From Mucilaginibacter gossypiicola (GTDB lineage Bacteria; Bacteroidota; Bacteroidia; Sphingobacteriales; Sphingobacteriaceae): DNA of 64,000 nucleotides. Below are positions 1 to 7,711 of this stretch, piece by piece. The position numbers and the translations under genes are program-made. The notes beneath the pieces are model-generated. The model did not search any database, was not told where the DNA came from, and saw only the letters and a list, made by a program, of their open reading frames with translations. The stretch spans positions 992,001 to 1,056,000 of the forward strand of contig NZ_FOCL01000001.1 in assembly GCF_900110105.1 (NCBI RefSeq), read 5' to 3'. How positions within the stretch are numbered: position 1 is the stretch's first letter; each line of letters starts with the position of its first letter.

Positions 1-2
1 CA

Positions 3-83
3 TTGAACCGTTCAGCTTCCAATTCAGATAAGGCAACGATCCAAAAGAACATCGAACTACTCAAAATAAAAATGGCTAATTAA
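3..83 (+). CDS. possible 3' end of a gene that begins before the window
   Basis: The first 80 bases are open in one plus-strand frame and end at a TAA. The 26 residues are polar and helix-like and end in ELLKIKMAN, which looks like the C-terminal tail of a coiled or helical protein. It would overlap the convergent membrane-protein gene by 8 bases. Nothing about function can be read; an open frame this short could also be chance. Confidence 0.3.
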   Translation: MNRSASNSDKATIQKNIELLKIKMAN

Positions 84-567
84 ACCTATGGGTACGTTCA
101 AAATGCCTTTTTGTTATTAATGAAATTGGCAAACCAACCAACACCATATGCCAGACAACACTGATAAGAACAGCACTTAATTCAAACGGGGTTCGCTGAA
201 TTTTACTGAACGGAATAACAACGAGGTTCATAAACAGCCAAACGGCAAAGCCCAGTAATAGTCCTGAAATAACAGGCCATTTTCTTAATTGACTTATCAC
301 CGGATACGCGTAGAAATAAACAGCGGCAATAACAAATGATATTGCAAAATGCAATAATGTGCCAATAATTACCATCGCCGTACCTCCCGAAAATGCGTCG
401 GAGCCATAAAGCGCGCTCGCTATATACTGCATAACCTGCGCCGGACTGAGGCCAAGCTTAAAATAAAATACTACAGAGGCGGCAGCGCTATCCAGAATGC
501 CTGCAATAATCCCAGCTATTAAAATTGTGCGGATAACATTCGCTCCGCTCCTTTTGCTTTGTTCCAT
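76..567 (-). CDS. small integral membrane protein, YagU/DUF1440-like
   Basis: This 163-residue protein is almost entirely hydrophobic. Four membrane segments can be seen, at about residues 13-35, 62-88, 98-120 and 131-152, separated by short charged loops (for example the QLRKWP turn near residue 93). The positions of the glycine-rich helices resemble the YagU/DUF1440 group of inner-membrane proteins, whose role is unclear. There is no signal peptide beyond the first membrane segment and no catalytic motif. It is transcribed away from the sigma-54 activator at 868 and shares a 300-base spacer with it. The family name is a guess from the overall pattern; the membrane location is secure. Confidence 0.6.
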   Translation of the reverse strand: MEQSKRSGANVIRTILIAGIIAGILDSAAASVVFYFKLGLSPAQVMQYIASALYGSDAFSGGTAMVIIGTLLHFAISFVIAAVYFYAYPVISQLRKWPVISGLLLGFAVWLFMNLVVIPFSKIQRTPFELSAVLISVVWHMVLVGLPISLITKRHFERTHRFN

Positions 568-867
568 GTTTATTTAAATTGATTTGAAAAACCTAACGAC
601 AAGCAGCATTTCATTTTTGGACAAAACGGCTAAATTTTAATCGAAATCCTTTTAGACGGATGCTTAAATCAGATACACTGAGGAAAATATAGCTAAAGGG
701 AGTTAGGCGTTATTTGGTGTCGGAACTCACAGCCGGGCGGTATTTCGTTCGCGCCTGATACCCTTAAAACCTCAATACAGTTGTCACTGAGCGTTTACCA
801 TAACTGGCATAGTTTTATATAAACCCCAAGCAGCTTTTAACCTTTCAGAAAAGCCGTTTTAATTTAT
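568..867. other. divergent intergenic spacer
   Basis: This spacer lies between the minus-strand membrane protein and the plus-strand activator. No open frame, RNA gene or terminator was found. The bases 803-811 (ACTGGCATA) match one half of the large palindrome that precedes another sigma-54 activator at 22967-22991. This could be a shared operator half-site, but the match is short. Confidence 0.3.
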
Positions 868-2472
868 ATGAAAGAAATAATTACCAAACATTTTGCTGAA
901 GATCTTATCACCTTGGCGGGGAATATAGAGGATGGTGAACTGGTAACTGACGAGGAATGGGAAACTACCCTCCTGCTTGATTTTGGTAACGCCATAGCTG
1001 CAGTGAAAAGCAAGGAAGATCTTTTTGGTACCGTAAAACTGTTTCTGCGAAAACTAAACATAGTACGTGGATATGCCATAAGGATGATTAACGACGATGG
1101 TAAAACCATGAGTACTTATGTACATGACCGTACCGTTACCGCTGCAGATGATCCGCTGATACTTGAAGTTGCAAAGGCCAGATATCCTATTAATGATGGC
1201 ATCCAAAACATGGTGTTGAATAGCGGCGGCCCCGTTTTTTTAACAATTGATGAAGAAATAGCCAGGGGCTGCAACGCCGGATATCTGCATTTCTGGAAAA
1301 GCGTAAGCTTTATAAAGGTTGTCGGGATGCCCTTACAAACCGCTTCTCAAAAATGGGGTATCCTTTGGCTTGCCATGGAAGAACAAAATATCCCGCTTGT
1401 TGAAAGCCTTTGCTCCCTCATATCGATCGCTATTTCAAATATTAAAACCAACGAGCAGGTCATGGTTCTTAAGGAAAAATTGGAGCAGGAAAACCGGCAT
1501 CTCAATGAGCAGCTTGGCCATATCTATAATGCTGAAATTGTGGGTCGGCATCCAAAAATGCAGGATGTATATAAACTGATCTCCCGTGTGGCAGGTGCAA
1601 CATCTTCGGTATTGATACTGGGTGACACAGGTACAGGTAAGGAGCTCATTGCGCGGGCCATACACCAGGCCTCACGCCGAAGCAACAAATTGATGGTCAA
1701 GATCAATTGCGCGGCAATGCCGGTAAATCTGATCGAGAGCGAACTTTTCGGCCACGAAAAAGGATCGTTTACAGGCGCGTTTGAACGTCGTACAGGTAAA
1801 TTTGAACAGGCGCATAACAGTACCCTATTTTTAGATGAGATAGGTGAGCTTCCTTTAGAACTTCAGGTAAAATTACTGCGGGTTATCCAGGAACGTGAAT
1901 TTGAACGAATTGGCGGTAAAACTACTATTAAGGTTGATGTGAGAATAATTGCAGCAACAAACCGTAACCTGGAAGAGGAGGTAAACGCCGGCCGTTTCCG
2001 GGCGGACCTTTATTATCGCCTAAACGTTTTTCCTATTCAATTACCACCTTTGAGCGAACGTAAAGAAGATATTGTTCCTTTAGCTAATTTTTTTATCGGC
2101 CGTTACAGCCGGCAAAACGGACTTGCGATAAAGGGTATGACTCCCGAAGTTGCCCACATGCTGCAAAAGTACGATTGGCCGGGCAATGTACGCGAGCTGG
2201 AACATTTAATTGAACGCAGCATATTACTATCAAACGACAGCAAACTCAGAGAAATTCATCTTCCAGGAATTAACAATGATTCATCTGTTTTGGATATTAC
2301 ACCACCGCAGGCCTTGGAGGCTATGGAACGCTATCATATTATCGGTACATTAAAACGTTGCAGCGGAAAAATTGGCGGCGAAGGCGGAGCGGCCGAAATA
2401 TTGGATATACCATCAACTACCCTCCACTCCAAAATGAGAAGATTGAAGATCACTAAAAAAGATTACAAATAG
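868..2472 (+). CDS. sigma-54 activator with one GAF domain (GAF-AAA+-Fis)
   Basis: This 534-residue protein is a bacterial enhancer-binding protein. It should bind upstream DNA and use ATP hydrolysis to open promoters held by RpoN polymerase. A GAF-like sensor spans about residues 30-195. A short coiled linker follows, then the AAA+ domain with Walker A GDTGTGKE (about 252-259), the sigma-54 contact loop as GSFTGA (about 299-304) and Walker B LFLDEIGE (about 320-327). A Fis-type helix-turn-helix is at about 490-530. There is no receiver domain, so it probably responds to a small ligand or redox signal bound by GAF rather than to phosphorylation. The contact loop has Ser where most relatives have Ala (GAFTGA). 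A second activator follows 51 bases later on the same strand, so they are probably co-transcribed. Confidence 0.9.
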   Translation: MKEIITKHFAEDLITLAGNIEDGELVTDEEWETTLLLDFGNAIAAVKSKEDLFGTVKLFLRKLNIVRGYAIRMINDDGKTMSTYVHDRTVTAADDPLILEVAKARYPINDGIQNMVLNSGGPVFLTIDEEIARGCNAGYLHFWKSVSFIKVVGMPLQTASQKWGILWLAMEEQNIPLVESLCSLISIAISNIKTNEQVMVLKEKLEQENRHLNEQLGHIYNAEIVGRHPKMQDVYKLISRVAGATSSVLILGDTGTGKELIARAIHQASRRSNKLMVKINCAAMPVNLIESELFGHEKGSFTGAFERRTGKFEQAHNSTLFLDEIGELPLELQVKLLRVIQEREFERIGGKTTIKVDVRIIAATNRNLEEEVNAGRFRADLYYRLNVFPIQLPPLSERKEDIVPLANFFIGRYSRQNGLAIKGMTPEVAHMLQKYDWPGNVRELEHLIERSILLSNDSKLREIHLPGINNDSSVLDITPPQALEAMERYHIIGTLKRCSGKIGGEGGAAEILDIPSTTLHSKMRRLKITKKDYK

Positions 2473-2511
2473 CCCCGCTTATTATGAAAAAGGCAAAGAA
2501 AGAGAAACAAA

Positions 2512-2518
2512 AAGGAGG
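2512..2518 (+). promoter_or_regulatory. strong Shine-Dalgarno sequence
   Basis: AAGGAGG lies 5 bases before the ATG at 2524. Most genes in this window, as in Bacteroidota generally, have no such sequence, so this one stands out and fixes the start of the two-GAF activator. Confidence 0.7.
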
Positions 2519-2523
2519 CGAAA

Positions 2524-4617
2524 ATGCTAAGTGAAAGCGATGAAAAAAATGGCTATAGAGATGAAATATTACTTTCATTAAAACGAGAGCTGTCCAAAGT
2601 AAAAACACAGGCACAATTGATGATAGTGCTTGACAACACCCTAAAAAAGCTGGTAAACTTCAGCCAGGCCGCATTGCTGTCGTGCGTGAACAATGAACAA
2701 ACTTACAGGATCTTTTTTATGGATAAACCCTCCGGAGGATCTGCGGGATATTCAAGCTATAATGAACTTATCTCCAGATCGTATTCGTTTTGCCATGATT
2801 TGCTCGACTTGGTTTCAAGAGCCGACAAGGCGCAAATTTGCGATATCCGTACATTCAATTTATCGGTAGCATCTCAATGGCTTAAGTTAAATTACGCCTC
2901 GGGAGCCCGTGAAATACTTGCAAAGAACCTGCCCGACACCCCTGGAGTAAAACATTCCTTTGTACTTTTTGCAGATAAACTTAATTCGTTTAATGACGAT
3001 GATATACAAGTTATTGAAACAGTAGCGGTTTGGTTGGGTAAAGCCATCAATAACATTGCCGCCTACGAAGTGGTATTAAACAAGGAACGCGACAAAAAAT
3101 GCCTGCTTAAGTTTGCTACCGACCTGGCCTCGGTAAGAAAAAAAGAAGACCTGGAAACCGCGATTTCCAGTGTATTAAACCAGCTGATGGGAATGAAAAT
3201 GTGCGTGATACGGGTGATGGAGGATGATGGCATTTCTCTTAGCCGGTACATTTATAATAAAAATGCGGTTTATCCAAACGAGGAATCGGCAATTGAACTA
3301 TCGCCTCAAAATATCACCATTCATGAGCCCCTGGCAGCAAGGGCCCTTAATGATAAGCTACCCATTATTTTCGATATTGAAGAGGAAAGACGGCATGGCA
3401 GGTACCTTACCTATATGAACTTTTGGAAAACCGCCGGATTAAAGAACGCCTATGGCACCCGTTTGCGTGTAGGAAACGAAAATATAGGAACACTCTGGCT
3501 CCTGACAAACGAATTGAATACCGACCTGCTAAAAGGCCTTTGTTCGCAAATATCGGTAGCCATATTCAACATTAAAGCCAACGAAAAGTTACTGGCCTAT
3601 CAAAAGCAATTGGAAATGGAAAACGATCACTTGAAAGAGCAGATCAAAACCATCTACGATTTTTCAGAGATCATTGGCAGCGGCCCTAAAATGGAGAAAG
3701 TTTTCCAGCTAATGTCGCGGGTTGTCGATTCTAACTCAACGGTGCTTATACTTGGAGAAACGGGAACAGGAAAGGAATTGATCGCACGGGGAATCCACAA
3801 TGCCTCACCCCGGAAAAACAAATTAATGATAAAAGTGAACTGCGCGGCCCTTCCACCAAATCTTATCGAGAGCGAGTTGTTTGGCCACGAAAAAGGGTCA
3901 TTTACCGGCGCTTTTGAACAACGCATCGGCAAGTTTGAACTGGCGCACAACAGCACTTTATTTTTGGATGAAATTGGCGAATTACCACTGGAATTGCAGG
4001 TTAAACTACTCCGTGTGATCCAGGAGCGGGAATTTGAACGTGTGGGCGGTAAAGCTACCATAAAGGTTAATGTACGGATCATAGCGGCCACCAACCGCAA
4101 CCCTGAAAAGGAAGTAGCAGCCGGTAAATTCCGTTCTGATCTGTATTACCGGCTTAACGTATTTCCGATCATTCTGCCGTCGTTGCGTGAGCGCACCGAA
4201 GATATACCTGCGTTGGCAAGCTTCTTCCTCAATAAATACAGCAAGCTAATCGGCTGCAAAGTCAATTCAATAGCACCTAAAGTATTGCAGCAATTGAGAT
4301 CGTATTTATGGCCCGGAAATGTACGGGAGCTGGAACACATTATTGAAAGAAGCATTTTGATGGCTAATGATAGCGTATTGCGTGAGGTACATTTACCCCA
4401 TGCTAAACAGGGCGATAAACAAACAGTTGCTCTCTTTAATCAAACCATCGAGGAAATGGAACGAAGCCACATCATCAACATTTTGAAACAATGCGAGGGT
4501 AAAATTTCGGGGATAGGTGGTGCAGCCGGGGTATTAGCCATACAGCCAACCACGCTGCACTCTAAAATGCGAAAATTAAATATTACCAAAAAGGAATATT
4601 TCAAGCAAATGCAGTAA
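2524..4617 (+). CDS. sigma-54 activator with two GAF domains
   Basis: This 697-residue enhancer-binding protein has the same AAA+/Fis core as its upstream neighbour but carries two tandem GAF-like sensors, at about residues 15-180 and 185-355. The second aligns well with the single GAF of the upstream protein, and the first resembles the extra N-terminal modules of the three-GAF protein at 7712-10405. Walker A GETGTGKE is at about 411-418, the contact loop is GSFTGA at about 457, and the Fis-type helix-turn-helix occupies the last 50 residues. No receiver domain is present. The start is set by a clear Shine-Dalgarno. A strong hairpin terminator lies 22 bases after the stop, closing a two-gene unit with the 868 gene. 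Confidence 0.9.
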   Translation: MLSESDEKNGYRDEILLSLKRELSKVKTQAQLMIVLDNTLKKLVNFSQAALLSCVNNEQTYRIFFMDKPSGGSAGYSSYNELISRSYSFCHDLLDLVSRADKAQICDIRTFNLSVASQWLKLNYASGAREILAKNLPDTPGVKHSFVLFADKLNSFNDDDIQVIETVAVWLGKAINNIAAYEVVLNKERDKKCLLKFATDLASVRKKEDLETAISSVLNQLMGMKMCVIRVMEDDGISLSRYIYNKNAVYPNEESAIELSPQNITIHEPLAARALNDKLPIIFDIEEERRHGRYLTYMNFWKTAGLKNAYGTRLRVGNENIGTLWLLTNELNTDLLKGLCSQISVAIFNIKANEKLLAYQKQLEMENDHLKEQIKTIYDFSEIIGSGPKMEKVFQLMSRVVDSNSTVLILGETGTGKELIARGIHNASPRKNKLMIKVNCAALPPNLIESELFGHEKGSFTGAFEQRIGKFELAHNSTLFLDEIGELPLELQVKLLRVIQEREFERVGGKATIKVNVRIIAATNRNPEKEVAAGKFRSDLYYRLNVFPIILPSLRERTEDIPALASFFLNKYSKLIGCKVNSIAPKVLQQLRSYLWPGNVRELEHIIERSILMANDSVLREVHLPHAKQGDKQTVALFNQTIEEMERSHIINILKQCEGKISGIGGAAGVLAIQPTTLHSKMRKLNITKKEYFKQMQ

Positions 4618-4638
4618 CCTTTGCCATTGAGCAAACAA

Positions 4639-4681
4639 AACAACAACGGATTCATTAAAGCAATGAATCCGTTGTTGTTTT
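4639..4681 (+). terminator. strong intrinsic terminator, possibly bidirectional
   Basis: This is a perfect 18-bp inverted repeat (4639-4656 with 4662-4679) around a 5-base loop, followed by TTTT. It lies between the convergent activator pair and the UlaG-like gene. The opposite strand is also T-rich after the hairpin, so it may serve both genes. Confidence 0.85.
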
Positions 4682-4795
4682 AGGAGCCTGAACTCCGGAG
4701 ATGTAAAACTAAAAGGCCTGCCCGACATCCCGGGTAAAAGCAATTATTTTTGCACCAGACAATAACGTCCTTTTAGTTATCATTAAACCGTCGAT

Positions 4796-5542
4796 TTAAA
4801 TTGTATCGCCATCTTTAAGCTTTCGGATAGTAACATGTTGTTTTAACCCGGCCTGATCAAGCGTTTTATCAACTTCAGGAAACTCGTTGTATGTTGGCGG
4901 GTTATTAAATTGGGCGTAATGGATAGGCACCAGATATCCTGCTTTTAAAATGCGCGCGGCGGTAACCGCCTGGTCGGGGTTCATGGTACCGCTCATATCG
5001 CTGATAAGATCCTGGCCGGGCAACGAGCCAACAACACCGTTTACCGGCAAAAACGCTGCGTCAAATGGCCCAAAACGTTCCGCAATAGTCCACCAGTAAC
5101 CATGCCAGTTGGTATCTCCGCCGTGAAAAACGGTATGGATCCCATCGCTAATGACGTACGAAACCTGGTCTTCGCCAACCCAATCTACGGCAGGTACTGG
5201 AGTTACTTTGAACTCACCTACATAAAACGTATCGTAAAGCCTGGCTATCGATGCTCGTAAACTTATGTTCACCGCGCTTTTGCGTACTTGCTCCGGCCCC
5301 CAAAGCAAACCTTTATCCGCCAACAATTGCTTTAACAGCTGCTCATCATAGTGGTCTGCATGGATGTGGGTAATAAGCACATTAGCCATATTGGCTTTTG
5401 GATACGGCACCGGGAACGCCGGAAATTTTGCCACGCCAACAAATGGGGATATCACATCAAGATTTTGTAAAGGGTCAATGTAAAGGGTCGTATCGCCGCT
5501 TTCAAGCATCAGGCCCGCCCAGGATAATTTTGTAATTTTCAT
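4796..5542 (-). CDS. metallo-beta-lactamase-fold hydrolase, UlaG-like
   Basis: This 248-residue cytoplasmic protein has the metallo-beta-lactamase fold. The metal-binding HxHxDH motif is visible as HIHADH near residue 60, followed by an Asp in FHGGDTNW near 143 and a His in VPIHYAQF near 219. The layout fits the UlaG-like branch (beta-lactamase superfamily domain), which includes lactonases and many enzymes of unknown substrate. There is no signal peptide. It stands alone and points toward the activator pair, from which it is separated by a strong terminator. The substrate cannot be predicted. Confidence 0.8.
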   Translation of the reverse strand: MKITKLSWAGLMLESGDTTLYIDPLQNLDVISPFVGVAKFPAFPVPYPKANMANVLITHIHADHYDEQLLKQLLADKGLLWGPEQVRKSAVNISLRASIARLYDTFYVGEFKVTPVPAVDWVGEDQVSYVISDGIHTVFHGGDTNWHGYWWTIAERFGPFDAAFLPVNGVVGSLPGQDLISDMSGTMNPDQAVTAARILKAGYLVPIHYAQFNNPPTYNEFPEVDKTLDQAGLKQHVTIRKLKDGDTI

Positions 5543-5718
5543 ATTTTTCGGTTGATTTTAAATTCATTGTATCAACAATCACATGGGCAAAAACACAAAG
5601 TGTTTAAACCTGATGCCTTATTAACAATACAAAGTTCCCTTAACCATTTAACCGAAACAATGGACAATGAGCCCCAAACACTGGCTTTTTTACCCCTGCA
5701 ACAGTCAGCGGTTACAAC

Positions 5719-5743
5719 AAAAAACCGCTCCCTCAGGAGCGGC
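5719..5743 (-). terminator. intrinsic terminator of the SDR gene
   Basis: CCGCTCC (5725-5731) pairs with GGAGCGG (5736-5742) around a 4-base loop. On the minus strand the hairpin is followed by a run of six T. It lies about 100 bases downstream of the SDR stop codon. Confidence 0.75.
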
Positions 5744-5842
5744 TATATCAGGAGGCCTTACGGTTCTAACTGGAAAACCTGCCGGCATTTAATTTGAGTT
5801 ACATGAACCTACCTCAACATCTCCTGAATATGTCGTATCGAT

Positions 5843-6583
5843 TTAACTAACCGATATGCCGCCATCTACGGGCAGCACTACCCCGGTAACCCAATTAGAT
5901 CCCGAATCAATCAATAGCGCTGTGTTGGCCACAATATCTTCAACATCTCCTCTTTTTTGCAGCGGGATAGTTTTTGCTTCGCTTTGCTGGATGGCGAGAA
6001 TGATATCTGCCGCGAGGCCGGCATTTTCCAAAACAGGAGTATCTGTAGGCCCGGGAGCAACACAATTTACGCGGATGCCGAGCGGAGCCAGTTCCAACGC
6101 CCATATTTTGGTAAGCATATTAAGACCGCTTTTTGCCGAGCCATAAGCACTGAGTTGCGCGTAAGCTTTGATACCGTGACTGCTGCTTACGTTAATGATT
6201 TGCCCTTTGGTGACCGACAAAAATGGCACGCAACCCGCCGCCAGTAAACTGGGTGCTATCAGGTGAACCTGGTACATCTCTTCCAACTGGTCGCGGCTTA
6301 TTTCAGGTAATGGTGTAAGCGCTACGTGGCCGGCATTGTTAACCAGCACATCAAGTTTGCCATTCCACTCATCTTTTATGAAATCGATAATTTTGCTTTC
6401 CTGGCCATTTTTCAGGCTATCATATACTATGGTATAAATTCCGGGCAATTCTGCCGCGAGTTTTGATAATTTCGAGTTGTTTCGTCCGGTTATCAATACC
6501 TGCCAGCCTTTGTTATAAAAATGTTTGGCAAGCCCCTCTCCTATGCCCGAAGATCCTCCTGTTATTACAATGTTCTTTTGCAT
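5843..6583 (-). CDS. short-chain dehydrogenase/reductase
   Basis: This 246-residue protein has the classical SDR layout. The nucleotide-binding TGGSSGIG motif is at residues 8-15, NNAG is near 86, and the active-site Ser with YGSAK (Tyr-x3-Lys) is near 149-153. The PG motif and the C-terminal VDGG are also present. It should catalyse NAD(P)-dependent oxidation or reduction of a hydroxyl or carbonyl group; the substrate is unknown. It lies 107 bases downstream of an AraC regulator on the same strand, which may control it. A hairpin terminator follows. Confidence 0.9.
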   Translation of the reverse strand: MQKNIVITGGSSGIGEGLAKHFYNKGWQVLITGRNNSKLSKLAAELPGIYTIVYDSLKNGQESKIIDFIKDEWNGKLDVLVNNAGHVALTPLPEISRDQLEEMYQVHLIAPSLLAAGCVPFLSVTKGQIINVSSSHGIKAYAQLSAYGSAKSGLNMLTKIWALELAPLGIRVNCVAPGPTDTPVLENAGLAADIILAIQQSEAKTIPLQKRGDVEDIVANTALLIDSGSNWVTGVVLPVDGGISVS

Positions 6584-6690
6584 TTTCTGTACATCTAAAA
6601 TTTGAGTTATTATTATTTGTTAAGATCAATGTCTGCCGCAACTCACTGATAAAAGCGGTATTCTCTTGATTAAATTATTTAAATCCCACT

Positions 6691-7545
6691 TCAGGCAACC
6701 GCGTTAAAAGAACCCTGAAAATGAAGTCTGAATGTTTGCGGGGCTGCTTTAACCTGTTTGCTGAAAAAGCGAATAAAATAAGAAGGGTCCTCGTAACCGA
6801 GCTTGTAGCCAATTTCCTTTACCGAGAGATGCGTATAAACCAAAAGCCGTTTAGCTTCCAGTATAATTCGCCGCTTTATAATTTCATTGGGAGTATAACA
6901 ACTATGCTTACAAACCCTTTTATTCAATGCTTTTGCGCTGATATTTAAAATATTAGCATATGATGCCACATCATGGTATTTAAAAAAATTACGTTCAACC
7001 AACTGAATAAAGAACCTGCAAAAACCTGAATCCTGCTGAGCCGACAGATCGGTTGCTCCCTTCATGTGTTGACAAATACGCGTGGCCTTGATGATGACCT
7101 GTTTTAATAAAACGCGCACCATCTCTTCCTGGTTGATATCATTTTGGGTTATCTCCCGCCTTATCTCATCAAAAACAGACAAGATCGACTTCGAATCTGC
7201 CGTGTTAAGTGTGATAGAGGGTACCTTTTGCACTTTATCAAAAAGCATTTCATCAAATGCTATTTCCTGATCGTGCAGGCGTAGTCCATAAAAATCATGG
7301 TTGTAGTATATGATGCTGCCTCTAAAACTTTCGGCAAGCCGGAGTATTTGCCCTGCTGTTACAAAAACTATCGCATCCTGTTTTGCTGCAAGGTCTGTAA
7401 AATCGATATTCAATTTGCTCCCCTCCCGTACATATACTATTTTAATAAAATCACTGAGCTGATCGATCAATTGATCTGGATGGTTTTGTGCATAAAAATC
7501 CAGGATCCCAAATCTTTTAAGTTTTTTTTGTTTGAAGTGCTGCAT
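6691..7545 (-). CDS. AraC-family transcriptional regulator
   Basis: This protein of about 284 residues carries a C-terminal AraC-type DNA-binding domain with two helix-turn-helix motifs. The second is clear in SVKEIGYKLGYEDPSYFIRF, followed by the usual F-x3-G-x2-P-like end (KAAPQTFR). The N-terminal 170 residues look like a cupin-type sensing domain. An upstream in-frame codon (7659) would add 38 residues of atypical composition. The ATG at 7545 begins MQHFKQKK, typical of the family, and is preferred. The gene lies upstream of the SDR gene on the same strand, so the SDR is a natural target. Confidence 0.85.
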   Translation of the reverse strand: MQHFKQKKLKRFGILDFYAQNHPDQLIDQLSDFIKIVYVREGSKLNIDFTDLAAKQDAIVFVTAGQILRLAESFRGSIIYYNHDFYGLRLHDQEIAFDEMLFDKVQKVPSITLNTADSKSILSVFDEIRREITQNDINQEEMVRVLLKQVIIKATRICQHMKGATDLSAQQDSGFCRFFIQLVERNFFKYHDVASYANILNISAKALNKRVCKHSCYTPNEIIKRRIILEAKRLLVYTHLSVKEIGYKLGYEDPSYFIRFFSKQVKAAPQTFRLHFQGSFNAVA

Positions 7546-7711
7546 CTTGATAATCTGTACTGGCGGCAATGCCGCTCTGCGCATTGAATTACAATCCACA
7601 TACCACATTAAAAATACTTGATTATCAACAACATAAATCAAAATCATCTTACACAACACACCTAATACAGCGGATCAAAAAGCACTTTAACGATATTGCG
7701 AGCAATTGCCA

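Noticed and set aside
2484..2534. Possible 16-residue Lys-rich leader peptide overlapping the start of the two-GAF activator
   Set aside because: It has no ribosome site of its own, and the strong Shine-Dalgarno fits the ATG at 2524 instead.
3654..4100. 148-codon minus-strand open frame in the two-GAF activator
   Set aside because: Antisense shadow; similar antisense frames recur in the same part of the AAA+ domain in the other activators, as expected from shared codons.
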